Positions 1 through 6,241 of a stretch of 7,390 bases of DNA are shown piece by piece; within the stretch, counting starts at the first letter, position 1; every line of letters starts with the position of its first letter. The position numbers were made by a program, and so were the translations under genes. The notes under the pieces are model-generated. The model ran no database searches, had not been told where the DNA came from, and was given only the letters and a program-made list of their open reading frames with translations. This DNA is from Desulfobacteraceae bacterium (GTDB taxonomy: Bacteria > Desulfobacterota > DSM-4660 > Desulfatiglandales > Desulfatiglandaceae): contig CP070700.1 in the NCBI GenBank assembly GCA_020349865.1, positions 2,648,103 to 2,655,492 on the forward strand, read 5' to 3'.

Positions 1-821
1 ACGGCTCCCATGGAGAGTGAGCCTACATCGCCCATAAAAACTTCAGCAGGGTAGGCGTTGTACCACAAAAAACCAAGCCCGGCCCCTACTACGGCGCCAC
101 AAAGAACAGAGAGCTCCCCTGCACCTGGGACATAAGGAATCTGAAGGTATGTCGCAATTTTTACATGTCCGGATAGATACGCGAACACCACATAGCTCCC
201 AAAGGCCACAATGAGGGGGCTTATTGCAAGTCCATCCAGTCCGTCTGTCAGATTGACGGCATTGGAGGTACCAACGATGATGAAGATGACCAGCGGGATG
301 TAGCCCAGGCCGAGGTCAGGAGTCACCGTCTTGAGAAAAGGCAAATTCAACCGCGAGTCGAATCCGGGATACAAATAGAGCACTAAGGCTACGATGAAGG
401 CAGTCACGACCTGTAGTGAAAATTTAGACGTAACGCTCAACCCGCGGCTGCTTTGCCTTGCAATCTTTAGATAGTCATCCACAAAGCCAATACCGCCGAA
501 GGAAAGGATAACGAACATCACGATCCAGACATAAATATTTTCAGGCTCTGCCCAGAAGACAGTGGGGAGAAAAATTGCCGGCAGGATCAGGCACCCGCCC
601 ATGGTTGGGGTCCCTTCTTTGACCTTGTGGTTAGGCGGCCCGTCATCTCGAATGTACTGTCCCACTTGCATGGTTCGAAGTCTCTTTATGGCCCAGCCGC
701 CAAACAAGAGACAGATCAGCAGGGCAGTGAGGGCGGAGAGAATGGTCCGAAACGTTATGTAGCGAAAAACGTTCAGCAAGGATAGATCTGTGTGAAAGAA
801 ATAAATCAGTTTATAAAGCAT
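1..821 (-). CDS. mraY: MraY, phospho-MurNAc-pentapeptide translocase (3' end missing)
   Basis: Polytopic membrane enzyme that transfers phospho-MurNAc-pentapeptide from UDP to undecaprenyl phosphate, making lipid I on the cytoplasmic face. The window encodes 273 residues of a family usually near 360, and the left edge cuts it. Translating the minus strand from 821 gives an N-terminus typical of the family (SLLNVFRYITFRTI at 14-27). It is followed by KEGTPTMGG (68-76), the catalytic Asp pair in FVDDY (D115, D116), NAVNLTDGLDGLA (187-199) and VFMGDVGSL (261-269). Several hydrophobic segments are evident, for example 26-42, 97-113, 137-151 and 175-186. The late HHH motif and the last helices lie outside the window. 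The ATG directly abuts the murF TAG with no gap. A GGGAG sits 11 nt upstream inside murF, a rather long spacing, so coupling to murF translation is likely. The reading frame is intact throughout. Identity is certain; only the missing end is unknown. Confidence 0.97.
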   Translation of the reverse strand, partial: MLYKLIYFFHTDLSLLNVFRYITFRTILSALTALLICLLFGGWAIKRLRTMQVGQYIRDDGPPNHKVKEGTPTMGGCLILPAIFLPTVFWAEPENIYVWIVMFVILSFGGIGFVDDYLKIARQSSRGLSVTSKFSLQVVTAFIVALVLYLYPGFDSRLNLPFLKTVTPDLGLGYIPLVIFIIVGTSNAVNLTDGLDGLAISPLIVAFGSYVVFAYLSGHVKIATYLQIPYVPGAGELSVLCGAVVGAGLGFLWYNAYPAEVFMGDVGSLSMGA

Positions 822-2297
822 CTAAGTCTTTTCTCCCGTGACCTCAATATGGCCCTTTAAATCCTCCACTACCTTCTCCAAAGTCATCTTGCGTGAGCCC
901 TTAAGAAATATAATATCTCCCTCTCCCGTCTCTTCTCTTATCTTTTTTGCCATCTCTTCATGCGTGCTTACCGACTCGGCCCGGTCCATGGGCATGCCTG
1001 CTATCACTGACCCCTTGATCATTTCATGGGCATGTTCCCCCATGGCAAAGAAGTGGCTTGCGCCAAGCTCTGCAACCATTTGCCCTGCTTCCCGGTGTGC
1101 ACTGACGGTGGCATCACCCAATTCCATCATTTCTCCAAGACCCACGACTATTCTCGATCCTTCACCCATAAGCGCCCTCACCGAGTCAATAGCTGCCTTC
1201 AAGGACAGAGGATTGGAATTGTAGGTGTCGTCCACAAGGGTGACACCGCCTGCCAGGGGCATCACCATAAAGCGCCCCTTCATTCCCAAATACCGGGCCA
1301 GTCCTTCAGCAATATGCTCGGGCGGTTCGTTCAAACAAAGGCAGGCCGCACCTGCTGCAAGTCCGTTCAGAACGTTCTGAATGCCGGGGACACTTACTTT
1401 CACCGGCCAGGAAGCGCCCTGGTACTGGAGAAGGAAAGAGCTCCCTTCTATGCCAAGGTTTCGGATTTCGTGTGCCCTTACGTCATTTTTTTCCCCGAGA
1501 CCAAACAAAACCGCATCTTTTCGAAAGGCTGATGCTGTTTTTATCAGGAGTTCGTCATCGCCATTTAAGACCATCGTGCCGTTCGATGATAACTTCTCCA
1601 CCAGCTCCACCTTGGCCCTGGCCACCCCTTCCAGATTTCCCAGTCCTTCAATGTGTGCCATCCCCACGTTTGTAATCACACCCACGTCCGGATCTGCAAT
1701 ACAGGTCAAACGGGCGATCTCTCCGGGGTGATTCATTCCCATTTCGAGCACCACCCTTCGGTAGCTCTTATCAAGCTGCATCAGGGTCAGGGGCAGCCCA
1801 ATCAGGTTGTTAAAATTTCCTTGATTCTTTAGGGTGTTATGGCCCAGATTAAGGATGCTGGCCGCCATCTCCTTTGTGGTGGTTTTTCCTGCGCTACCAG
1901 TAATTGCGACCACTTGGATATTATGATGCTGCCGCCACCACGCAGCCAAATCACCCAAGGCCCTCAAAGTATCTTTGACGGTTATAATGACCGGACCCGG
2001 AGATTTGGAATTTGGTATTTTATTTGTTTTTTTCTCCGTGTTCCCCCTTCCGTCTTCTCCCTTCCAGTAGTCCTCTTGGATAACAATCCCAGCAGCACCC
2101 CGGTCGATTGCCATTTCAACAAAATCATGACCATCGTAACGTTCTCCCTTAAGTGCCCAGAAAAGCTCACCAGGGCCTGTTTTTCTCGAATCAGTGCTGA
2201 GTCCTTTTAGTATGGCGTGCTGGTTCCCTGAAATCCAGGTCCCCCATATCGGGGCAAGGATTTCTTTGGCGGTTATTTCACCCCATACAACGGACAT
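822..2297 (-). CDS. murF: MurF, UDP-MurNAc-tripeptide--D-alanyl-D-alanine ligase
   Basis: Cytoplasmic ATP-dependent ligase that adds D-Ala-D-Ala to UDP-MurNAc-tripeptide, completing the pentapeptide used by MraY. It has 491 residues, longer than the roughly 450 usual. The N-terminal UDP-binding domain has TDSR (35-38) and ALKGERYDGHDF (48-59). The central ATPase domain has the P-loop GSAGKTTT (134-141), NFNNLIGLPLTL (161-172), EMGMNHPGEI (185-194), NVGMAHIEGLG (210-220) and AKVE (228-231), where the lysine is probably the carbamylated position. The C-terminal domain has DDTYNSNPLSLKAAID (356-371), GEMMELG (388-394) and LKGSRKMTLEKVVE (465-478). The extra length is mainly a charged, low-complexity stretch at about 79-102. 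The start is an ATG 20 nt after murE, with AGGA 9 nt upstream. The TAG stop touches the mraY ATG. Motifs separate it from MurE, which is encoded just upstream. Confidence 0.97.
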   Translation of the reverse strand: MSVVWGEITAKEILAPIWGTWISGNQHAILKGLSTDSRKTGPGELFWALKGERYDGHDFVEMAIDRGAAGIVIQEDYWKGEDGRGNTEKKTNKIPNSKSPGPVIITVKDTLRALGDLAAWWRQHHNIQVVAITGSAGKTTTKEMAASILNLGHNTLKNQGNFNNLIGLPLTLMQLDKSYRRVVLEMGMNHPGEIARLTCIADPDVGVITNVGMAHIEGLGNLEGVARAKVELVEKLSSNGTMVLNGDDELLIKTASAFRKDAVLFGLGEKNDVRAHEIRNLGIEGSSFLLQYQGASWPVKVSVPGIQNVLNGLAAGAACLCLNEPPEHIAEGLARYLGMKGRFMVMPLAGGVTLVDDTYNSNPLSLKAAIDSVRALMGEGSRIVVGLGEMMELGDATVSAHREAGQMVAELGASHFFAMGEHAHEMIKGSVIAGMPMDRAESVSTHEEMAKKIREETGEGDIIFLKGSRKMTLEKVVEDLKGHIEVTGEKT

Positions 2298-2306
2298 TCA
2301 GCATTA

Positions 2307-2310
2307 TCCT
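2307..2310 (-). promoter_or_regulatory. Shine-Dalgarno of murF
   Basis: AGGA lies in the 20-nt murE-murF gap, 9 nt before the ATG at 2297. It is the only purine-rich site in the gap and supports the chosen start. An out-of-frame ATG at 2304 is ruled out because its frame does not give MurF. Confidence 0.6.
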
Positions 2311-2317
2311 GATTGGG

Positions 2318-3841
2318 TTAGGGTTTATGGGCCAGATATCGTACAGCCTCTGCCGCAACTTCTCGATCATCGAAATGTCTTTTTTCCTTTCCAATTATTT
2401 GGTAGTCTTCATGGCCTTTTCCGGCAATCAAAACAAGATCACGTTCGTCTGCCAGTTCCACTGCGCGCCTTATGGCATTGGCACGATCCAGATCAAGGAT
2501 ATATCCGGGCCCGGCCAGTTCTTCATCAGAAGGATCCTCTAACTTCTTTATACCAGATTCCAACACACCTTCCTCGATCTGAGATGCAATAGCTGAAGGA
2601 TCTTCTGTTCGAGGATTATCCGATGTAACAAAGACCAGATCACTGTTTTCCGCGGCTACGTGACCCATCTCACTTCGCTTTCCCCTGTCTCGATCACCGC
2701 CGCATCCAAATACGGTTATCAACCTCCCCACCACGAGGGGCTTTACGGCTTTGATTGCCTTGAGAAGGGCATCTGGCGTGTGGGCGTAATCAACAACAAT
2801 TGCCAATGACTGACTGTTATTCACCAATTCTAAACGACCCGGCACTCCTTTGAGTCGCTCGATCCCTGTGGCCACAACATTGAGATCATATCCTAAACAT
2901 AAGGCAGCAGCCGAAGCGGCCAGGATATTGTAAATGTTGAAGTCACCTATAAGTGATGACTTTATCTCTACTTCACCTACAGGTGATATCAACGTGGCAA
3001 TCAAACCGTTTCTGGTAACCTGAACTCCTTCCGCTCTAAAGTCACAGTCTCTTCCAAGGCCATAGGTCACAACAGTGGCCTTAGTCAGCATTATCAGTTC
3101 TTTTCCTTTCGGGTCATCGGTATTGATGACGGCCCATCTCAAATGGCGCGACCCTTTCTTACCAAGGTCCTTAAATAGAAGGCTCTTTGCCTCGAAGTAA
3201 TCCCCCATCGAGCCGTGGTAATCCAGATGGTCCCTGGAGATATTTGTAAAAATTGCCACCTGAAAAGGACAATCCCTGGCTCTTCCCTGGTGGAGCGCGT
3301 GGGAAGACACCTCAATGACCACGTCTGAAACACCGCCGTCCGCCATCTGGCGCAACGTATGCATAAGGTCCAGGGACTCCGGCGTTGTCACCGGGGCCTC
3401 CCAGGTTTGTCCCGATAAGCGGTAATTAATGGTGCCGATGACACCGGGTTTGGCACCGGCAGCAAAAAGGATTGATTCCAATATGTAACTGCATGTGGTT
3501 TTACCGTTGGTGCCTGTAATGCCGATCAGGTTTATGCCTTTAAAAGGCTGATCATAATAATTTGCCGCAAGCCTGGATAATGCCATACGCGAGTCCGGTA
3601 CCTGAACCATGGTAGCCCTTGTATCCGACCTTTTGAACCGTTCCGCAACCAGTGCCAGAGCCCCATTGTCAATGGCATTTTCAATAAAATCATGGCCATC
3701 CTCAGCCCGGCCCTTCAATGCGACGAACAAATAGCCAGGCTTTACTGTTCGAGAGTCATAGGCAAGACCCGCTATTTCAATTTCAGAATCACCCAGGAGA
3801 TTAATGACAGTCAATCCGTCTAATAGTTCTTTCAATCGCAT
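2318..3841 (-). CDS. murE: MurE, UDP-MurNAc-L-Ala-D-Glu--meso-diaminopimelate ligase
   Basis: Cytoplasmic ATP-dependent ligase that adds the third residue of the peptidoglycan stem peptide. It has 507 residues, normal for the family. The N-terminal uridine-binding domain has YDSRTVKPG (28-36) and ALKGRAEDGHDF (41-52). The ATPase domain has the P-loop GTNGKTT (110-116), TTPESLDL (152-159), EVSSHAL (177-183), TNISRDHLDYHG (199-210) and FEAKSLLF (216-223), where K219 is the expected carbamylated lysine. The C-terminal domain has VVDYAHTPDAL (349-359), FGCGGDRDRGKR (378-389), DNPRTEDP (408-415) and GKGHEDYQ (474-481). DNPR is the signature of meso-diaminopimelate rather than lysine specificity. 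The ATG is immediately preceded by an in-frame TAG, so the protein cannot start further upstream. No good Shine-Dalgarno lies at normal distance (AAAGGG is 16 nt away), which suggests re-initiation from upstream translation. murF follows after 20 nt. Confidence 0.98.
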   Translation of the reverse strand: MRLKELLDGLTVINLLGDSEIEIAGLAYDSRTVKPGYLFVALKGRAEDGHDFIENAIDNGALALVAERFKRSDTRATMVQVPDSRMALSRLAANYYDQPFKGINLIGITGTNGKTTCSYILESILFAAGAKPGVIGTINYRLSGQTWEAPVTTPESLDLMHTLRQMADGGVSDVVIEVSSHALHQGRARDCPFQVAIFTNISRDHLDYHGSMGDYFEAKSLLFKDLGKKGSRHLRWAVINTDDPKGKELIMLTKATVVTYGLGRDCDFRAEGVQVTRNGLIATLISPVGEVEIKSSLIGDFNIYNILAASAAALCLGYDLNVVATGIERLKGVPGRLELVNNSQSLAIVVDYAHTPDALLKAIKAVKPLVVGRLITVFGCGGDRDRGKRSEMGHVAAENSDLVFVTSDNPRTEDPSAIASQIEEGVLESGIKKLEDPSDEELAGPGYILDLDRANAIRRAVELADERDLVLIAGKGHEDYQIIGKEKRHFDDREVAAEAVRYLAHKP

Positions 3842-3916
3842 CTATACTTTTTGATTGCCCTTTGTCGTTCTTCTGATCACCTTTAGGCATAAGTCTTTAG
3901 GCTTATGCTTTTTCAT
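3842..3916 (-). CDS. Possible 24-codon micro-ORF bridging ftsI and murE
   Basis: The 71-nt space between ftsI and murE contains an ATG that overlaps the ftsI TGA (ATGA at 3916-3913). It opens 24 codons ending in TAG, and the next three bases are the murE ATG in the same frame. The peptide, beginning MKKHKPKDLC, is small and strongly basic, with no domain I recognise. An AGG 8 nt before its ATG is a weak ribosome site. Two readings are possible. It may be a translated leader that carries ribosomes from ftsI to murE, which otherwise lacks a good ribosome-binding site. Or it may be a chance open frame in an untranslated spacer. The exact contact with both neighbours favours the first, but nothing shows that the peptide itself has a function. 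Confidence 0.3.
   Translation of the reverse strand: MKKHKPKDLCLKVIRRTTKGNQKV
3881..3908. repeat. Imperfect 14-bp tandem repeat forming a 7-bp hairpin between ftsI and murE
   Basis: Two adjacent 14-bp units (3881-3894 and 3895-3908) share the first 8 bases, ctttaggc, and match at 11 of 14 positions. Where they differ, they create the inverted repeat gcataag (3887-3893) and cttatgc (3902-3908) around an 8-base loop. In the operon mRNA this hairpin lies inside the bridging micro-ORF, about 45 nt before the murE start. Read on the plus strand it is followed by TTTTT (3909-3913), but the stem is short and AT-rich. Confidence 0.55.
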
Positions 3917-5874
3917 GCTGGGGGCCTGAAAACAACTTTTACTGAACGAACGCTTTGAAGCGGAGATCCCGGTTTTGGGTGCTGTTTAACCGCCAGCCCC
4001 GTTCCCTCCAAAAGTATCTTGAGCCCCAGCGCCCTTGCTTCCTTAATAACTTTTCTCATACCAAGACCTCTGAAATCGGGAAGAAATCCTGCCTTTGCCT
4101 TGAGGGAAATCTGACCTGCCGGCGCTGAACCCTTGCCACCTTGGGACTTCTCCGGGGCATTTATCTCATTTTCCACCAATCTGATCTGTGGATTAACCTG
4201 GAGGTGATTGAGAGACCAAAGGCCCACTTCACTGAAGACGGGCGCCGCCACCACGCCACCGTATGGAATACCTTTTGGTTCATCTATAACAACTAATATG
4301 ACCAGCTTGGGTTGATTCACGGGTACAAAACCCGCAAAGGTGGCTACATATTTTGTCCTGGAATATTGTTTGCTCTTTGGGTCTACCTTTTGGGAGGTCC
4401 CTGTTTTTCCTGCTACCCTGAAACCGCTGATGGCTGCCTTTGAACCAGTCCCTTCCTTGCTTACAACCCCCGCAAGTATACCCGCCACTTTCCTGGCAGT
4501 CTGAGTTGATATGACCCTCCGCACCACTTTTGGCCGGATTTGCTTCACAACGTCACCTGAATCATTCAAAATCGCCTTAATTACATAAGGGCGCATCAGT
4601 TTTCCGCCGTTGGCAATGGCCCCTATGGCCGCAGCCATTTGCAAAGAAGTGGTGGTCATACCCTGACCAAAGAACAGGTTGGCCTGATCAATGGGTCTCG
4701 CGTGCTTTGGTGCTCGAATAAAACCCTTTCTCTCTCCCAGAAGGGCAATGCCGGTTTTGCCGGCAAACCCGAACTTTTTTAGATATTCGTAAAACGTTTC
4801 ATAACCGAGCGACTGGCCAATCTTGATTGCGCCAATGTTGCTTGAATGTATAATGATATCGGATACACTCAGCATATCGTATTTGTGGGTATCGCGGACT
4901 ACATGTGACCCGATCTTGTATTTCCCCTGCTCACAGTCAAAATAGGTATTGGGCGTGACTACGTATTCATTCAAGCATGCGGCAAGAAGAAAGGCCTTTA
5001 AGGTGGATCCCGGCTCAAAGCAGTCGGTGATGATTCGGTTTCTCCATTGTTCTGGCATGTACCTGGAAAAGACATTGGGATTGAACTCGGGAATCACAGC
5101 CATGGCCAAAACCTCTCCTGTCTCTGGGTTGAGAACCAGACAGTGGCCGGATTCGGCCTTTGTTTTTCTTACCGCTGATTCGAGGGCCTGCTGAGCCTTA
5201 TACTGGATGTCTTTGTCGATGGTGAGAATGAGATTGTGCATTCCATGACCAGAAGGGATTGGTCTGCTCATGGAAAAGGGTCGGCCCAGGGCATCTCGCA
5301 TATGTATAAGGTTATATTGTGGCCCTGTTAAAATCCGGTCATATTTTTTTTCAAGACCTTCAAGACCCTGGTTGTCAGCCCCAACAAATCCGATCAGATG
5401 GGCCCCAATCTCCCGGCCGGGGTAATAGCGTCTGGTTTCGTTAATCACGCCTACCCCGTCTAAGTCCAAGGCCTTTATCTCTGTGGCCTGATCAGGCCCT
5501 ATTTTCCGCTTTATCCATACAAAGGAACGTTGATTCTTTAAAAGCTTCACGACGTTACCAGTTCTTTCCTCGAGGATTCGGGACAGATGTCTGGCCGTTT
5601 TGGCCTTTGATTTAATTCGATTCGGATGAGCATAGACGGATCCAGCTTCAACGCTCAAGGCCAACTCATGGCCCTCTCGATCGTAAATGGTGCCGCGCTT
5701 TGGAGGGAGCTTCGTAGTCCCGATATAACCTGCGCGGGCTATGGATCCCAACCGGTCCTTTTCAAGGACCTGGAGCTGATAGGCCCTGGCTGTTATGGTC
5801 CCCAGGCCTAAGAGGAAAAAAACGGCCACCACATAAATGCGGAATCGGATCCACTTTTTTTCCTTTACCTTCAT
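3913..5874 (-). CDS. ftsI: FtsI/PBP3-type septal peptidoglycan transpeptidase with one PASTA domain
   Basis: Class B penicillin-binding protein that cross-links septal peptidoglycan in the periplasm, anchored by one N-terminal helix. It has 653 residues, longer than the roughly 590 of E. coli FtsI because of its C-terminal extension. In order: basic cytoplasmic tail (1-13), membrane segment (about 14-30), dimerisation/pedestal domain starting near PPKRGTIYDREG (57-68), then the transpeptidase domain. The catalytic motifs are S290-TLK293 in FEPGSTLKAF, S344-S-N346, and KTGTS (490-494). A low-complexity linker (about 570-592) leads to one PASTA-like domain (about 594-650: AGFLPDFRGLGMRKVIKEAR, then PKPGSPL at 634-640). 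The start ATG overlaps the ftsL TGA (ATGA). There is no clear Shine-Dalgarno, so translation is probably coupled to ftsL. The position between ftsL and murE fixes the assignment as the division PBP rather than the elongation PBP2. Confidence 0.96.
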   Translation of the reverse strand: MKVKEKKWIRFRIYVVAVFFLLGLGTITARAYQLQVLEKDRLGSIARAGYIGTTKLPPKRGTIYDREGHELALSVEAGSVYAHPNRIKSKAKTARHLSRILEERTGNVVKLLKNQRSFVWIKRKIGPDQATEIKALDLDGVGVINETRRYYPGREIGAHLIGFVGADNQGLEGLEKKYDRILTGPQYNLIHMRDALGRPFSMSRPIPSGHGMHNLILTIDKDIQYKAQQALESAVRKTKAESGHCLVLNPETGEVLAMAVIPEFNPNVFSRYMPEQWRNRIITDCFEPGSTLKAFLLAACLNEYVVTPNTYFDCEQGKYKIGSHVVRDTHKYDMLSVSDIIIHSSNIGAIKIGQSLGYETFYEYLKKFGFAGKTGIALLGERKGFIRAPKHARPIDQANLFFGQGMTTTSLQMAAAIGAIANGGKLMRPYVIKAILNDSGDVVKQIRPKVVRRVISTQTARKVAGILAGVVSKEGTGSKAAISGFRVAGKTGTSQKVDPKSKQYSRTKYVATFAGFVPVNQPKLVILVVIDEPKGIPYGGVVAAPVFSEVGLWSLNHLQVNPQIRLVENEINAPEKSQGGKGSAPAGQISLKAKAGFLPDFRGLGMRKVIKEARALGLKILLEGTGLAVKQHPKPGSPLQSVRSVKVVFRPPA

Positions 5875-6239
5875 GGTAGGATGACAATTTGTTCAGGAGA
5901 GGGTTGCTTCAGGCCCAGTTTTTCAATAGCCAGGGTCTCTAAGTGCTGAGGTGACTTTAAAATGGCCAATTCCAGGCGAAGCTTCCGGTTTATTTCTCTG
6001 AGCCTCATCTCTTCTTTTTTTAATTGGCTCAAATCATAACCTATCTGGGTCTTTTCAAAGTTTGACCAGACATAACCAATGCTGCTTCCCATGAAGAGAA
6101 AAAGCATAAAGATGACCAGGAAAACCTGTTTGCGATTCATATTCGATGGGCGTTTCTTGACCCTGGAATTCGTAATCCGAACACCTGTCTTGGCGTTTCT
6201 TGACCCTACCATCTTCGAAACTCTTTCTGGCCTTGTCAT
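5871..6239 (-). CDS. ftsL: FtsL, cell division protein
   Basis: Small bitopic divisome protein that, with its partner proteins, helps recruit and activate the septal FtsW-FtsI synthase. It has 122 residues. A basic cytoplasmic region (1-37, rich in Arg and Lys) precedes one membrane helix (about 38-58, QVFLVIFMLFLFMGSSIGYV). A periplasmic heptad-like coiled coil follows (about 66-95, with SQLKKEEMRLREINRKLRLE), then a short tail with IEKLGLKQPSPEQIVIL (105-121), typical of the FtsL/DivIC fold. Sequence conservation in this family is low, so the call rests on topology and on position between rsmH and ftsI. The first ATG is chosen because AAAGGA lies 7 nt before it and it is 2 nt after the rsmH stop. 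An alternative at Met34 has no ribosome-binding site. The N-terminal region contains a 16-bp direct repeat and looks less constrained than the rest. Confidence 0.93.
   Translation of the reverse strand: MTRPERVSKMVGSRNAKTGVRITNSRVKKRPSNMNRKQVFLVIFMLFLFMGSSIGYVWSNFEKTQIGYDLSQLKKEEMRLREINRKLRLELAILKSPQHLETLAIEKLGLKQPSPEQIVILP
6149..6207. repeat. 16-bp perfect direct repeat inside the ftsL 5' region
   Basis: The sequence ggcgtttcttgaccct occurs at 6149-6164 and again at 6192-6207, identical over all 16 bases and bounded by different bases on both sides. The copies start 43 bp apart, which is not a multiple of three. They are therefore read in different frames, one as VGSRNA and the other as RVKKRP, both in the cytoplasmic tail of FtsL. 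Confidence 0.85.
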
Positions 6240-6241
6240 GG

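Noticed and set aside
562..762. 66-codon plus-strand frame
   Set aside because: Antisense to mraY, whose minus-strand translation matches family motifs throughout.
1..821. Possible broken mraY, since no long minus-strand frame closes here
   Set aside because: The frame is open from the ATG at 821 to the window edge with all expected motifs. It is cut by the boundary, not disrupted.
838..2592. Several plus-strand open frames of 60-170 codons opposite murF and murE
   Set aside because: They lie antisense to intact, well-conserved genes, show no recognisable domains and have composition expected of shadow frames.
3139..3333. Minus-strand frame inside murE in another phase
   Set aside because: Shadow of murE, with no ribosome site or family resemblance.
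3842..3844. Amber codon recoded as an amino acid (for example pyrrolysine) to join the micro-ORF to MurE
   Set aside because: MurE beginning at MRLKELLDG is already complete, and rsmH and murF also end in TAG at normal family lengths, so TAG behaves as an ordinary stop here.
3887..3913. Intrinsic terminator on the plus strand (hairpin plus TTTTT)
   Set aside because: The stem is only 7 bp with three G-C pairs, and no plus-strand gene precedes it. In the operon direction there is no U-tract.
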